Source of the DNA: Faecalibacterium prausnitzii
GTDB taxonomy: Bacteria > Bacillota > Clostridia > Oscillospirales > Ruminococcaceae
NCBI RefSeq assembly: GCF_003287405.1
Contig: NZ_PRLD01000001.1
Span: forward strand, 186,001 to 250,000
DNA: 64,000 nucleotides
Reading direction: 5' to 3'
The notes under the pieces were generated by a model that was not told the DNA's origin, did no database searches, and worked only from the letters and a program-made list of their open reading frames with translations. The translations under genes were made by a program, and so were the position numbers. Positions 7,555-15,477 of the stretch are shown here, piece by piece (position 1 is the stretch's first letter; every line of letters starts with the position of its first letter).

Positions 7555-7731
7555 TTACATCGGGTAGAACTTCCCGGTAGAATCGGCGATGTAGATATTG
7601 CCTGTGTGGATAACCAGTGCTTGCGCCCCCATCGGTGCAGATTTGATATTCTGCAGGTCTGCTTCATCGTCGCAGTAGTACACCGTGGCCGGCTGGGCTG
7701 CGGTGCCATACTGCTGCATAACTTTGAACAT
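7555..7731 (-). CDS. 58-aa tail-associated protein
   Basis: MFKVMQQYGTAAQPATVYYC..., ending VIHTGNIYIADSTGKFYPM. The ATG at 7731 was chosen because AAAGGAG lies six bases upstream. Short beta-rich proteins of this kind accompany fibre genes in Firmicute phages; exact role unknown. Confidence 0.6.
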   Translation of the reverse strand: MFKVMQQYGTAAQPATVYYCDDEADLQNIKSAPMGAQALVIHTGNIYIADSTGKFYPM

Positions 7732-7787
7732 AGAAACTCCTTTCCAGATTATAGCCATGCAACATCTGTAAATCTGATTTTTGTTAG

Positions 7788-7810
7788 AAAATCACGGAAT
7801 CCGTGATTTT
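7788..7810 (-). terminator. hairpin overlapping the stop of the gene at 7809
   Basis: AAAATCACGG pairs perfectly with CCGTGATTTT around a 3-base loop. The T-tract is symmetrical, so it could act in either direction. Confidence 0.55.
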
Positions 7811-8396
7811 AACTGCTCCTGCGGACAAAAAAAGAGAAACGGCCATCGACATCCGGTCCGAACGCAAAATTGATAGATGCCGCTGACCCCGCCACTTGAT
7901 TGGCAATGTCCGCTGTCCGGTTCATGTAGGTCAGCGCATTTCCTTCGGATGTTCGCGCGTCTGCCGCGCTATCTCTCGATGCACGTTCGCTTGCTGCCGC
8001 AGAAGACGCATTTTCCGTGGAGATTCTTTCGGACTTACTGGCCGCGATTGCGCTGGCATTTGCGGCAGATGCACTCTGCGCTGCGGCCTGCTCTGAAGCA
8101 CTGGTATTGGCTACCAGCCGCTTGATTTCTTCGACGTTTTTCAGAATTGCATCTGCCACATCATCGCGGATTGCGTAGAGCAGCCGCCATTCATCAGCCC
8201 CATCCAAAACGTACTGCGCGGCCATTTCGATGCAGTATGCCTGACTGGCCGGCTTTGCGAATTTCTTGACCTTGTACGATGAACCCGTGCTTTTGCTCGT
8301 AGGCAGTCCTTTGACATCTTCCATCGTGTCCACATAGAATGAGTACCACGCTTCGGTCTCGGTTTCCAGCAGGGTACTCGCAATCAGAATCGCCAT
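7809..8396 (-). CDS. 195-aa tail protein with long coiled coil
   Basis: A globular N-terminal half (LLETETEAWYSFYVDTMEDV, YVLDGADEWRLLYAI) is followed by an Ala/Ser-rich helix of about 80 residues (ASAANASAIAASKSERIS) and the C-terminal motif FGPDVDGRFSFFVRRSS. That motif is shared with the 87-aa protein at 7279. It lies between the radical SAM enzyme and the DGR target. Probably a fibre or fibre-connector. Confidence 0.65.
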   Translation of the reverse strand: MAILIASTLLETETEAWYSFYVDTMEDVKGLPTSKSTGSSYKVKKFAKPASQAYCIEMAAQYVLDGADEWRLLYAIRDDVADAILKNVEEIKRLVANTSASEQAAAQSASAANASAIAASKSERISTENASSAAASERASRDSAADARTSEGNALTYMNRTADIANQVAGSAASINFAFGPDVDGRFSFFVRRSS

Positions 8397-8407
8397 ACAT
8401 TCTCCTT

Positions 8408-9751
8408 TCAGCCGATTCCATTTTCATCAGCGAATTTCAGAAGGGTTGCTCTTTCGATTTTAAGAAACTCTTCATAGTCGGCAGCGGGAAGTATCTCGAG
8501 AGCATCATCTTTTGGCAGTTCAGCCTTGATGGGAAGGCAATCCCCTATTTCGATGTACCGCCGGTTGTGATAGTATGCGCTTGCAAGAACGCGGGCTTTA
8601 TGAGCCCAGCAGATGCCTGTAAAGCGTTTATTGGCTGTTCCGTACATCTCGTAGTTCAAGCCAGAGCACCAACCACAACCGGCAGAAACAGGACATTCCA
8701 AGCATTCCTTCGAGGATTGCGATGTAAGAGTGATTGCGTCAAGTTCTGCTTTTGCCTGGCGCTGGGCATCCATGACGTACAGCCCATCGTAAACGCTGCC
8801 AAAGCGAACCTTTTCCGATTTTTCTTTGCCAATGCTGATGGGGGCATACCGAATACAGGGGTATGCGGATCCATCAGGCGCAAACGACATCATCGCTCCG
8901 GTTCCGCCACAAAAATTATTATTATTCATAGCTTTCCCGCCGAGAATATCATCCAGCATGGTGATGGAGACATCCAGTTGCTTGGAGATAATGTAGTCCG
9001 AAACGGATTTCATTTGCTCATACAGAGCCAAGCCATCCGCAGGTGTGTAGACAGGCTCGTATGCGTAATTGCACGCAATGTCCGTACATCCTTCGTCCAG
9101 CATCATTTTGATGCTGTCAGCGATATACCGGAAAGAACCAGGCACAAAGGTCATTTTCGAGTTCAACCAGCCGTATTTACTCTTTGCATCCTGAAATGCC
9201 GCCCATGCAGTAGAAAAACTGCCGTTTCCGTCCGCATCAATGCGGTATCGGTCGTGCAGTTCCTGAATGCCATCGATGCTGATGGTCACAGACATCAGTT
9301 CATGGTACTTTTCAAAAAGGTGCTGGGCCTCTTGGGAAAACCACAATTTTCCGTTTGTGGCAAAGGAAATTCTGGTAAACGGCGCAAGCGGAACACCCCT
9401 GCGGAAGCACTCAGCAAACCAGTAGTCGCAGATTTTTTCAATCAGCGCCGCCTCCAGCAAAGGCTCGCCGCCAATAAAATCCAAAACCACGGCCTTCGTG
9501 CGGCGGTTGATGAAATCCGAAGTATTCTGTTCGTACAGGTCAAGCAGATAGTCAACGATCTTTCGACCCGTTTCGATACTCATGTGCTCAGCACCTTTGT
9601 GGTGCTCATAGCAATATGAACACCGCAGATTGCACCCGCTTGTTACTTGAAAGGTGATATTTCTGCAGAGCGCGTGATTTACAGAAATATCATCGCCCGC
9701 GTATAACCGTTGTACCATGTTGGAGTAGTCTTCATGTCTTTTACGGATCAA
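8408..9751 (-). CDS. radical SAM/SPASM peptide maturase (CXXX-repeat type)
   Basis: About 447 aa. The radical SAM [4Fe-4S] motif is CNLRCSYCYE, with GGEPLL and ISFATNG as SAM-binding elements. The C-terminal half has a SPASM domain with many cysteines for auxiliary clusters (FCGG...SAYPCIRYA, then CLECPVSAGCGWCSG and ICWAHK). Enzymes of this kind form thioether or other crosslinks in peptides; one group is known to occur with CXXX-repeat peptides, and such a protein lies three genes upstream. I prefer TTG 9751 (GGGGAGG nine bases upstream); ATG 9802 would overlap the previous gene by 62 bases. Confidence 0.85.
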   Translation of the reverse strand: MIRKRHEDYSNMVQRLYAGDDISVNHALCRNITFQVTSGCNLRCSYCYEHHKGAEHMSIETGRKIVDYLLDLYEQNTSDFINRRTKAVVLDFIGGEPLLEAALIEKICDYWFAECFRRGVPLAPFTRISFATNGKLWFSQEAQHLFEKYHELMSVTISIDGIQELHDRYRIDADGNGSFSTAWAAFQDAKSKYGWLNSKMTFVPGSFRYIADSIKMMLDEGCTDIACNYAYEPVYTPADGLALYEQMKSVSDYIISKQLDVSITMLDDILGGKAMNNNNFCGGTGAMMSFAPDGSAYPCIRYAPISIGKEKSEKVRFGSVYDGLYVMDAQRQAKAELDAITLTSQSSKECLECPVSAGCGWCSGLNYEMYGTANKRFTGICWAHKARVLASAYYHNRRYIEIGDCLPIKAELPKDDALEILPAADYEEFLKIERATLLKFADENGIG

Positions 9752-10031
9752 GGAGATGTACCTCCCCTCTGGCGATATCGAACCAGAATCTTTTAATTTC
9801 ATCCTCAGGCTCCGTATAGCGAGAAATAATCGTATCCTGCACCATTTTGAGTTTCATCTGAGACGCACGGCACAACTCTGCATAGTGGATGATGATTTCC
9901 TTAGCATCGGCACTTGCTTCTGCATTCAGATTCCGGCCAAGGACAGAAATGAGCCTCTCGTAAGAGTCTGCTTCATAGAAAGCCCGTTCCAAGGTTTCGC
10001 TTTCTTCGGGTTTCAGCTCGATAACTTTCAC
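9741..10031 (-). CDS. 96-aa helical partner of the radical SAM cassette
   Basis: Acidic, probably all-helical (MKVIELKPEESETLERAFYE...). It lies directly before and overlaps the radical SAM gene. By size and place it resembles the small modification-system proteins that go with CXXX-repeat peptides in other bacteria, perhaps as substrate recognition. That link is inference; no motif proves it. Confidence 0.6.
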   Translation of the reverse strand: MKVIELKPEESETLERAFYEADSYERLISVLGRNLNAEASADAKEIIIHYAELCRASQMKLKMVQDTIISRYTEPEDEIKRFWFDIARGEVHLLDP

Positions 10032-10045
10032 AGCCTACTCCTTTC

Positions 10046-10630
10046 TCAGCAAGCGTCCATCTTGGGAAGTCTTTCCACAATCCGCGTGTAACGTGCGCGG
10101 ATCTTGTTCATCGTTCCAAGCGCAGAAGTTAGTGCGCGAAGATTGTTGTTGAAGTCCAGACGCAAATATTCGGTCAAGGTACGCAGAACATACCACATAG
10201 CGAAGATATCTGCGTCTTCAGAACAGACATACTCCCCGGCGCTCCGCAGTGTATCCCCGCATTTCAACTGCCTTGTGACAGGGTTTGCAGAGAAGTTGAA
10301 CGTCCGTGCCGCCAGGCCAAGCGCCAGCAGATTCTTACGCTCATCGGGCGCATTTTCAATTTTGCAGGCTTCCAGCGCCGAATCCACAACCGTCAGGCAG
10401 TAGACAAACCAGCTATCGAAGTCCGTTGCATCGAGGGCGCAAAGAGTGCCAGCATAGCCCAGGCACCAGAAAAGGCTGTCCTCTCCACTCGGTGCGGAAG
10501 CAAGAAGTTCATCCCAATCTGTCACTTCTACGTTTTCCTGCTGGAGAACCTTCAAGATTGGCAGGTTTCTGAGATATGATACCTCCGCCTCAGAGTCAGC
10601 ATTATGTGCGAAATGAAGAACGGCTTCCAT
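10046..10630 (-). CDS. 194-aa protein of the CXXX/radical SAM cassette, unknown
   Basis: Mostly helical with scattered cysteines (LFWCLGYAGTLCALDATD, QLKCGDTLRSAGEYVCSED). Starts 18 bases after the end of the extended CXXX frame with a GGGGG-type ribosome site. It lies between substrate and enzyme, so a role as chaperone, carrier or second subunit is possible. No family recognised. Confidence 0.55.
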   Translation of the reverse strand: MEAVLHFAHNADSEAEVSYLRNLPILKVLQQENVEVTDWDELLASAPSGEDSLFWCLGYAGTLCALDATDFDSWFVYCLTVVDSALEACKIENAPDERKNLLALGLAARTFNFSANPVTRQLKCGDTLRSAGEYVCSEDADIFAMWYVLRTLTEYLRLDFNNNLRALTSALGTMNKIRARYTRIVERLPKMDAC

Positions 10631-10648
10631 TTACTATTCCCCCTATCC

Positions 10649-11008
10649 TTAATTCTTGGACCAAAGAAAGCCAGAGCAACTAGTACAACCTCCGCTGCAT
10701 GTACCCTCGCAGTTATCTGCGCAGGTGGCAGTGCAGCTGGTACAAGCGGTGTCGCAGGCAGTTTTACAATACTCCCCGCAAGTTGTTCCGCAGGTGTTAT
10801 TGCAAGTGTTATTGCAAGATTTGCCACAACTAAGAACGCATGAAAGCTGGCACGTTCCACCGCAGTCTTTTGCACAGTTTGACTTGCAAGATGATACGCA
10901 CTGGGACGAGCAGTCATCTTTGCAATTCTCGCTGCATCCGCCTTCGCATGTGCTAGAACACCCATAGCAACTCCCGTCGCATCCTCCAGAACATGACCCA
11001 GAACAACC
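10649..11008 (-). other. in-frame continuation of the CXXX repeat after a TGA codon
   Basis: 119 codons in the same frame as the CXXX protein, between its TGA (11009-11011) and a TAA at 10649-10651. They encode 28 further cysteines, almost all spaced C-x-x-x-C (e.g. CSSQCVSSCKSNCAKDC), ending SGFLWSKN. The spacing is kept across the TGA itself (C-S-stop-G-C). Either a recent nonsense mutation cut a longer protein, or the TGA is read through. No separate start or ribosome site was seen for this part. Confidence 0.75.
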
Positions 11009-11752
11009 TCAGGAACAATTGTTTGCACAGTTTTTGGTACAAGTTGTATTGCATCCACCTGTGCAGGAACCAGTGCAGGTACTTGTACAAGTGCTTGTAC
11101 AAGTACCCGTGCAGCTCCCTCCACAGTCATTGGCGCACGATTGTGTACAGGTTCCTGTGCAGGTGCCAGTGCAAGACCCGGTGCAGGTTCCTGTGCAGGT
11201 GCTGGCACAATCATTGGCGCACGACTTAGTGCAAGACCCGGTGCAGGTTCCTGTGCAAGTACTCACGCAAGAGCCGGTGCAAGAACCAGTGCAATCATCG
11301 GCACAGCTTTTTGTGCACGAGCCAGTACAACCGCCCGTACATGAACCGGTACAGCTGGAACAGGCTGAATAGCAACCCGTAGTGCAGAGCCCCGAGCAAG
11401 CCCCGCCGCAGCCGCTGGATGTGGCAGTTTCAGAAATCGCGCTCAATTGGCTAAGCAGTGCAGCCGCCCGGGTGAGCACATCTGCAGCAACCTTGGAGCC
11501 GTTTTCCGGTGTGATAGCGCTTCCGGTAATCGCCGAGATAGGCTGTGTAATTTTCTGGATGTGCTCATTGGTAATTTGTCTACCGGCCGCAGGGGCGACA
11601 GAAAAAGAACTGATATAAGCCGCCACACTTCCAACGCTCTGGCCCTGTCCTTTCCCTTCGCTTTTTCCGCGACGATTAAGTTCAGCGTCCAGCTGTTTTT
11701 TAAGTTCTGTGTAGTCGGCCGAGTAAACCTTTGTGCTTCTTTGAGCCATCAC
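11009..11752 (-). CDS. CXXX-repeat cysteine-rich protein, likely radical SAM substrate
   Basis: 247 aa to the first stop. Residues 1-112 form a normal leader-like domain (YTELKKQLDAELNRRG, helices, ITNEHIQKITQPISAI). Residues 113-247 hold 34 cysteines at nearly perfect four-residue spacing, with Thr, Gly and Ser between (CTGSCTGGCTGSCTKSC). This matches the CXXX-repeat peptide idea: a leader and a repeated core modified by a radical SAM/SPASM enzyme. It is translated from an ATG overlapping the stop of the tail-fibre gene, so it is made with the virion proteins. It may be a crosslinked fibre part or an exported peptide. Confidence 0.8.
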   Translation of the reverse strand: MMAQRSTKVYSADYTELKKQLDAELNRRGKSEGKGQGQSVGSVAAYISSFSVAPAAGRQITNEHIQKITQPISAITGSAITPENGSKVAADVLTRAAALLSQLSAISETATSSGCGGACSGLCTTGCYSACSSCTGSCTGGCTGSCTKSCADDCTGSCTGSCVSTCTGTCTGSCTKSCANDCASTCTGTCTGSCTGTCTGTCTQSCANDCGGSCTGTCTSTCTSTCTGSCTGGCNTTCTKNCANNCS

Positions 11753-12780
11753 ACACCACCTACTCTCACCTTCACAAGCCGCAGATCCGTGCGGTTATCA
11801 CTCTCACAGGCGTATCCCACAATTTTGTTCGCCGGGTACGATTCGCACGAGCCGACCGCGCGCCCAACGCCGGGCGTGCTGGACAGAACGATGTAATCGC
11901 CCGTATGGACAGGACCAACCACTTTCGTGTGAACACGTCCTGCTAAGGACACCGGAATAAAATCGGGCAGGTTTTCCTCAAGGAAATCCTGCCCTTCAGC
12001 CACTTTATTTCCACCAATGAGCATAGCGTACTCATCCGTGTGGATGCCTGCGATACGGCTAGATAGGTTCGTGGCCTTGATATACCGTTCCATCTGGCTC
12101 CCAGTATCCAGAGCGATAATATCACCGGGTTCGGTCTGCTCGCCACGCGGCATGAGCTCCGCATAGTCGTTGTAGACCGCATCGTAGACACGCTGCGCGG
12201 AAATATCGCCTGACACCGACAAAGACTTAAAGTGTGCATCACCTGCGGATGTCACATAATGTACCGTGCCGTTTGCAAAATACACCGTTCCGGTGAACGT
12301 GCCGCCCGCATTGCGCATTGCGCCAAGGTTTTTGCAGGCATCAGCGGAGGTGCCAGAACCTGTACCACCGCGTTCAATCGGAAGGTTTCCGCTTGCGATC
12401 TGGCTTGCCGAATGCTCATGCGTAGACGGTGCGAAAGCATTCGCGTGTTTACCATCGATCGTATCGGCATCGCAGCCTTCCATCAGCCCGTATGCTGCCA
12501 GCAGAGCCACAATCTGCTTCGCCGTAAAGTCGCTTTTAGGCAATGCGCTGTTTGCTGTCCCCTTAACAGTAGACAGGTCGGAAATGGCCTGATTCAGCAG
12601 GGCACTCAAAATATATGTGACCATGTTGAACTGCTGGCTTGTCGGTTTTCCGTTCAGACCACCGACAATAGAAGCCCAGCCGCCTTTCCAATCCTCCAGC
12701 GAAATGTCTTGCTTCACGCCAGACATCGAAAACGCCACAGTTGCATAATCTTCAAGCGCCCCGGCGCGACCTTCTGCCAT
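11749..12780 (-). CDS. tail fibre protein
   Basis: 343 aa. The middle contains the tail-fibre signature LPIERGGTGSGTSADACKNL, preceded by a DADTIDGKHANAFAPSTHEH segment common in phage fibres. The last third (NDYAELMPRGEQTEPGDIIA, PGVGRAVGSCESYPANKIVG) looks like the self-associating C-terminal domain found at the end of many fibres. It follows the baseplate genes and overlaps the CXXX gene by four bases. Confidence 0.8.
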   Translation of the reverse strand: MAEGRAGALEDYATVAFSMSGVKQDISLEDWKGGWASIVGGLNGKPTSQQFNMVTYILSALLNQAISDLSTVKGTANSALPKSDFTAKQIVALLAAYGLMEGCDADTIDGKHANAFAPSTHEHSASQIASGNLPIERGGTGSGTSADACKNLGAMRNAGGTFTGTVYFANGTVHYVTSAGDAHFKSLSVSGDISAQRVYDAVYNDYAELMPRGEQTEPGDIIALDTGSQMERYIKATNLSSRIAGIHTDEYAMLIGGNKVAEGQDFLEENLPDFIPVSLAGRVHTKVVGPVHTGDYIVLSSTPGVGRAVGSCESYPANKIVGYACESDNRTDLRLVKVRVGGV

Positions 12781-12796
12781 AATAAATCACCCCCAG

Positions 12797-13378
12797 TTAA
12801 TTGATGGACTGTGCAAACTTTCCTTCGCCGAAACCTGCAACTCGCGGATTGAGATCCACAAAGCCAAAGGTTTCCGCATCCTCTGTCGAGCAGTCCACGC
12901 GAACCTTTACGCCCGCAGGACGCACAATAAGGTCATGCGTTCCTAGAATAGACATGACCATATCGGAAAACGGTGCTGAAATCGAAAGAAAGATTGTTGC
13001 CGGCGTGTCTCGTCGTTCACTATAAACCACCTGTGTTGCACCGAAAATAATTTTGGTTGCTTCGATGATTTCATCCGGCGTGCATCGGCAGGAATTGACA
13101 AAAGCCTTATACTTCAGGCAAACGCGATAAATATTATCATCGTCTGCAAGTTCTCGGCTTCCAATCATCGCTCCGGCCTGCTGACGGGTCAGACAGACTA
13201 ATTGTCCAAGCCGATCAAGCCAAACGCCCGTGCAGCTATCAAAATCATTCAGATTTTCCAGACCTCCAAGGAACAAAGAAGCATTTTCGTACTCCGGCGC
13301 AACAGCCCAAATGATACCGTCCAGATTTGACATTTTTTCAACACTGAGAGGTGTTTCTTTTAGGACTTCATAGCCCAT
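12797..13378 (-). CDS. baseplate/tail protein, DUF2612 type (P2 gpI-like)
   Basis: 193 aa. Typical DUF2612 features: an N-terminal part ending VWLDRLGQLVCLTRQQAG, then CTPDEIIEATKIIFGATQVV and a C-terminal beta region. It links the J-type baseplate protein to fibres in contractile-tail phages. The gene order (gp25, J, small gene, this, fibre) is the standard one. Confidence 0.75.
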   Translation of the reverse strand: MGYEVLKETPLSVEKMSNLDGIIWAVAPEYENASLFLGGLENLNDFDSCTGVWLDRLGQLVCLTRQQAGAMIGSRELADDDNIYRVCLKYKAFVNSCRCTPDEIIEATKIIFGATQVVYSERRDTPATIFLSISAPFSDMVMSILGTHDLIVRPAGVKVRVDCSTEDAETFGFVDLNPRVAGFGEGKFAQSIN

Positions 13379-13611
13379 CAGGACACCCCCTTACTGGAAA
13401 ACTGTAAAATCCATTTCCCGTCCGAATTCTTTCGATAGATTGCAGGCGGGGCAATAACTCTGGCGATGCTCCCCATCTCACAATCTTCAGGCAGATTCTT
13501 CAGATCATCTACGGTGTCGCAGATATAATCGCCCATTTTGCTTTCTTCAAAGGATTCCAGCTGAAACTGCATTGGCAGCTTACCATACATTTCCTTGTAA
13601 GCGTCAATCAT
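13378..13611 (-). CDS. 77-aa protein between baseplate genes
   Basis: Acidic, ending IYRKNSDGKWILQFSSKGVS. Overlaps both neighbours by a few bases. No known family; small proteins in this position are common in Clostridial myovirus-type prophages. Confidence 0.55.
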   Translation of the reverse strand: MIDAYKEMYGKLPMQFQLESFEESKMGDYICDTVDDLKNLPEDCEMGSIARVIAPPAIYRKNSDGKWILQFSSKGVS

Positions 13612-15122
13612 GCTTTCACCACCCGGATGCCGCTCATGCTAATGATTGGCTGCTGATTGATTTGAACCGGTACTATGCCGGTCAGCATAGAGCTATCGGC
13701 AACCGTCTCAATTTCAGGCTTTTCACTCAGCAAGCCCCGGATTTCGATATAATCAACACCGGACACGTTCTCCATAATGGGACGAATGAATTTTTGCAAG
13801 CGAATCGTTGCGCCCGCCGAAAGATTTTCCTCCATCAGCAAAGATTTGATTCTCGCTACATAATCATCGTCCAGCCCGCCAGAACTCGTAACCGTAATAG
13901 AAAGCAGTAGATAAACGTCATTCACGCGAGTGAATTCCAAATATTGCCGATTGCCGTTGACATCGGTAGCGTAAGCATAATGCTTTCCGTATGCGCGGAT
14001 GCCACCCGCCTTGTTCTTCCAAATGATATTGGCCACATCTTCGTCAGTGCCGCCCTGAACCACGATTTCAATGCTGTGCGGTGGTCTACCCTCTGCATCG
14101 GTCGTATCATTGTAGTTTTCGTATCCGGCTGCAAAGGTCACGCCCTCCACATCGCTGTATAAAAGCGAAACGATGCTCGCAACCGTGCCGGTGCCGCGGC
14201 TTGCGACGCGGTTTGTATAACTTGTTCTGGCTTCGGCATCTGTCTGGGTCAGCCGACCCTTAATCGGCGTGATATCATTGGTGCAGGCTGTCCAACCGTC
14301 CACGGTAGTAACAATCTGTGTGATAACACCCTCAGCCAGCACATAGCTGCCATATTCCGCGCTTTCAAACTGGATATTGCTGGTCACTTCCGTAACCGTA
14401 ATGTACTTGCACAACGTTGCCGAAAAGCTGTCAGCGGCGCCCGATGCAGTCAAAACAATTGAATGCTCTCCTTGATCGTCGGTTTCGTCCGAAACAGTGA
14501 TGCCGAGCTTTACCAAAGCATCAAAAGACTTGACAGCCGCAAGCATCTGCGAGTACGCATCGTCATACGAGGACACGGTCATTTTCTTTGTGACGCTGGA
14601 ACTTTCTGCATAGGTTCCAACTTCTCCACTGGTCGCATTGCGAGAAACGCCAAAATCAAACGTAAATGTTCCTGCAATGCTTTCAATTGGACGAATTGCC
14701 AGCTTTCTCCAGTTTGCGCTGGAGATTATGGATGCGCTGACCGCCTGAAAAGTACGTTGCGGTCGGCTGCTCGACTGAATCAAAGCGCCAACTGGAATGA
14801 CCGTTCCCTCTTGGCCAGTACAAGAGATAAAATACTTAGTTTTGGCCTGTCCAATGCGGCTCACCCCGCCCACCTGCATCACGTTATCTAACGCAACGCC
14901 GCAGGCCGTATTGGGGAAAAGCTGCTGATATGCAGCAGCATAAGCCTCCCAGAGTTCCGCCGGGGCATCCGCAAAAATTGTAAACAGGATGTTCATCACG
15001 CTTTGTGGGTTCTCCGATGGGTCAACTCCAACCTCGTCTTTAAACCTTTTGCAGATGTCGGTGTAAATTTCATCCAGTCGGCGCATTTGAAAGCCCTTAT
15101 CTGTCACTCCGTAGTCCGACAT
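13608..15122 (-). CDS. baseplate J-like protein
   Basis: 504 aa from the ATG at 15122 (MSDYGVTDKGFQMRRLDEIY). The N-terminal segment with DPSENPQSVMNILFTIFADA and VGGVSRIGQAKT is characteristic of the baseplate J family. It forms the baseplate wedge with gp25 and the DUF2612 protein. Confidence 0.85.
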   Translation of the reverse strand: MSDYGVTDKGFQMRRLDEIYTDICKRFKDEVGVDPSENPQSVMNILFTIFADAPAELWEAYAAAYQQLFPNTACGVALDNVMQVGGVSRIGQAKTKYFISCTGQEGTVIPVGALIQSSSRPQRTFQAVSASIISSANWRKLAIRPIESIAGTFTFDFGVSRNATSGEVGTYAESSSVTKKMTVSSYDDAYSQMLAAVKSFDALVKLGITVSDETDDQGEHSIVLTASGAADSFSATLCKYITVTEVTSNIQFESAEYGSYVLAEGVITQIVTTVDGWTACTNDITPIKGRLTQTDAEARTSYTNRVASRGTGTVASIVSLLYSDVEGVTFAAGYENYNDTTDAEGRPPHSIEIVVQGGTDEDVANIIWKNKAGGIRAYGKHYAYATDVNGNRQYLEFTRVNDVYLLLSITVTSSGGLDDDYVARIKSLLMEENLSAGATIRLQKFIRPIMENVSGVDYIEIRGLLSEKPEIETVADSSMLTGIVPVQINQQPIISMSGIRVVKA

Positions 15123-15477
15123 GGGACAGTTCCACCTCACTTTCTATTTCTCCTTCAGTGGTGGTCGCGGTAAAAGACGCTCGGAGCGTTCTAGTCTTTG
15201 CATCCTTTATAAGGTTGATGGTGCCCACCCCTGTTACGCCATCAACGGCGAGGATTTGGTCTCGCAGGGCCTTCTCGATCAAGGCTCGATTCGGAACCTT
15301 CACAAGGATTGTTTCAAAGTAAGGCGTGCCCATAGCGGTATTGAACACCCATTCTCCTTTTATCCAGCGCAGACGAATTTGCACACCCTGCCGAACGGCA
15401 TCGATGATTTCAAAATCGCCGGTTTCGTTGATGAACAAATCTCCATCAGCCGCAAGCGCAAGGTCTTTCAATGCCAT
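15097..15477 (-). CDS. baseplate wedge protein, gp25/DUF2634 type
   Basis: 126 aa. Contains DGDLFINETGDFEIIDAVRQ and RLRWIKGEWVFNTAMGTPYF, hallmarks of the gp25-like lysozyme-fold wedge protein of contractile tails. Overlaps both neighbours. Confidence 0.85.
   Translation of the reverse strand: MALKDLALAADGDLFINETGDFEIIDAVRQGVQIRLRWIKGEWVFNTAMGTPYFETILVKVPNRALIEKALRDQILAVDGVTGVGTINLIKDAKTRTLRASFTATTTEGEIESEVELSHVGLRSDR

Noticed and set aside
8339-9619. A 426-aa plus-strand frame opposite the radical SAM gene
   Set aside because: The minus strand has full radical SAM and SPASM motifs; the plus frame has no domain and no ribosome site.
10552-11229. Long open frames in other phases over the CXXX gene, rich in Val/Pro/Ala/Gln
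   Set aside because: They come from the simple repeat composition of the CXXX coding sequence (TGC/TGT every fourth codon) and have no ribosome sites.
11009-11752. CRISPR-like or tandem-repeat DNA array in the CXXX region
   Set aside because: The repeat is protein-coding with a four-codon period and no fixed spacers; no CRISPR array was seen anywhere in the window.
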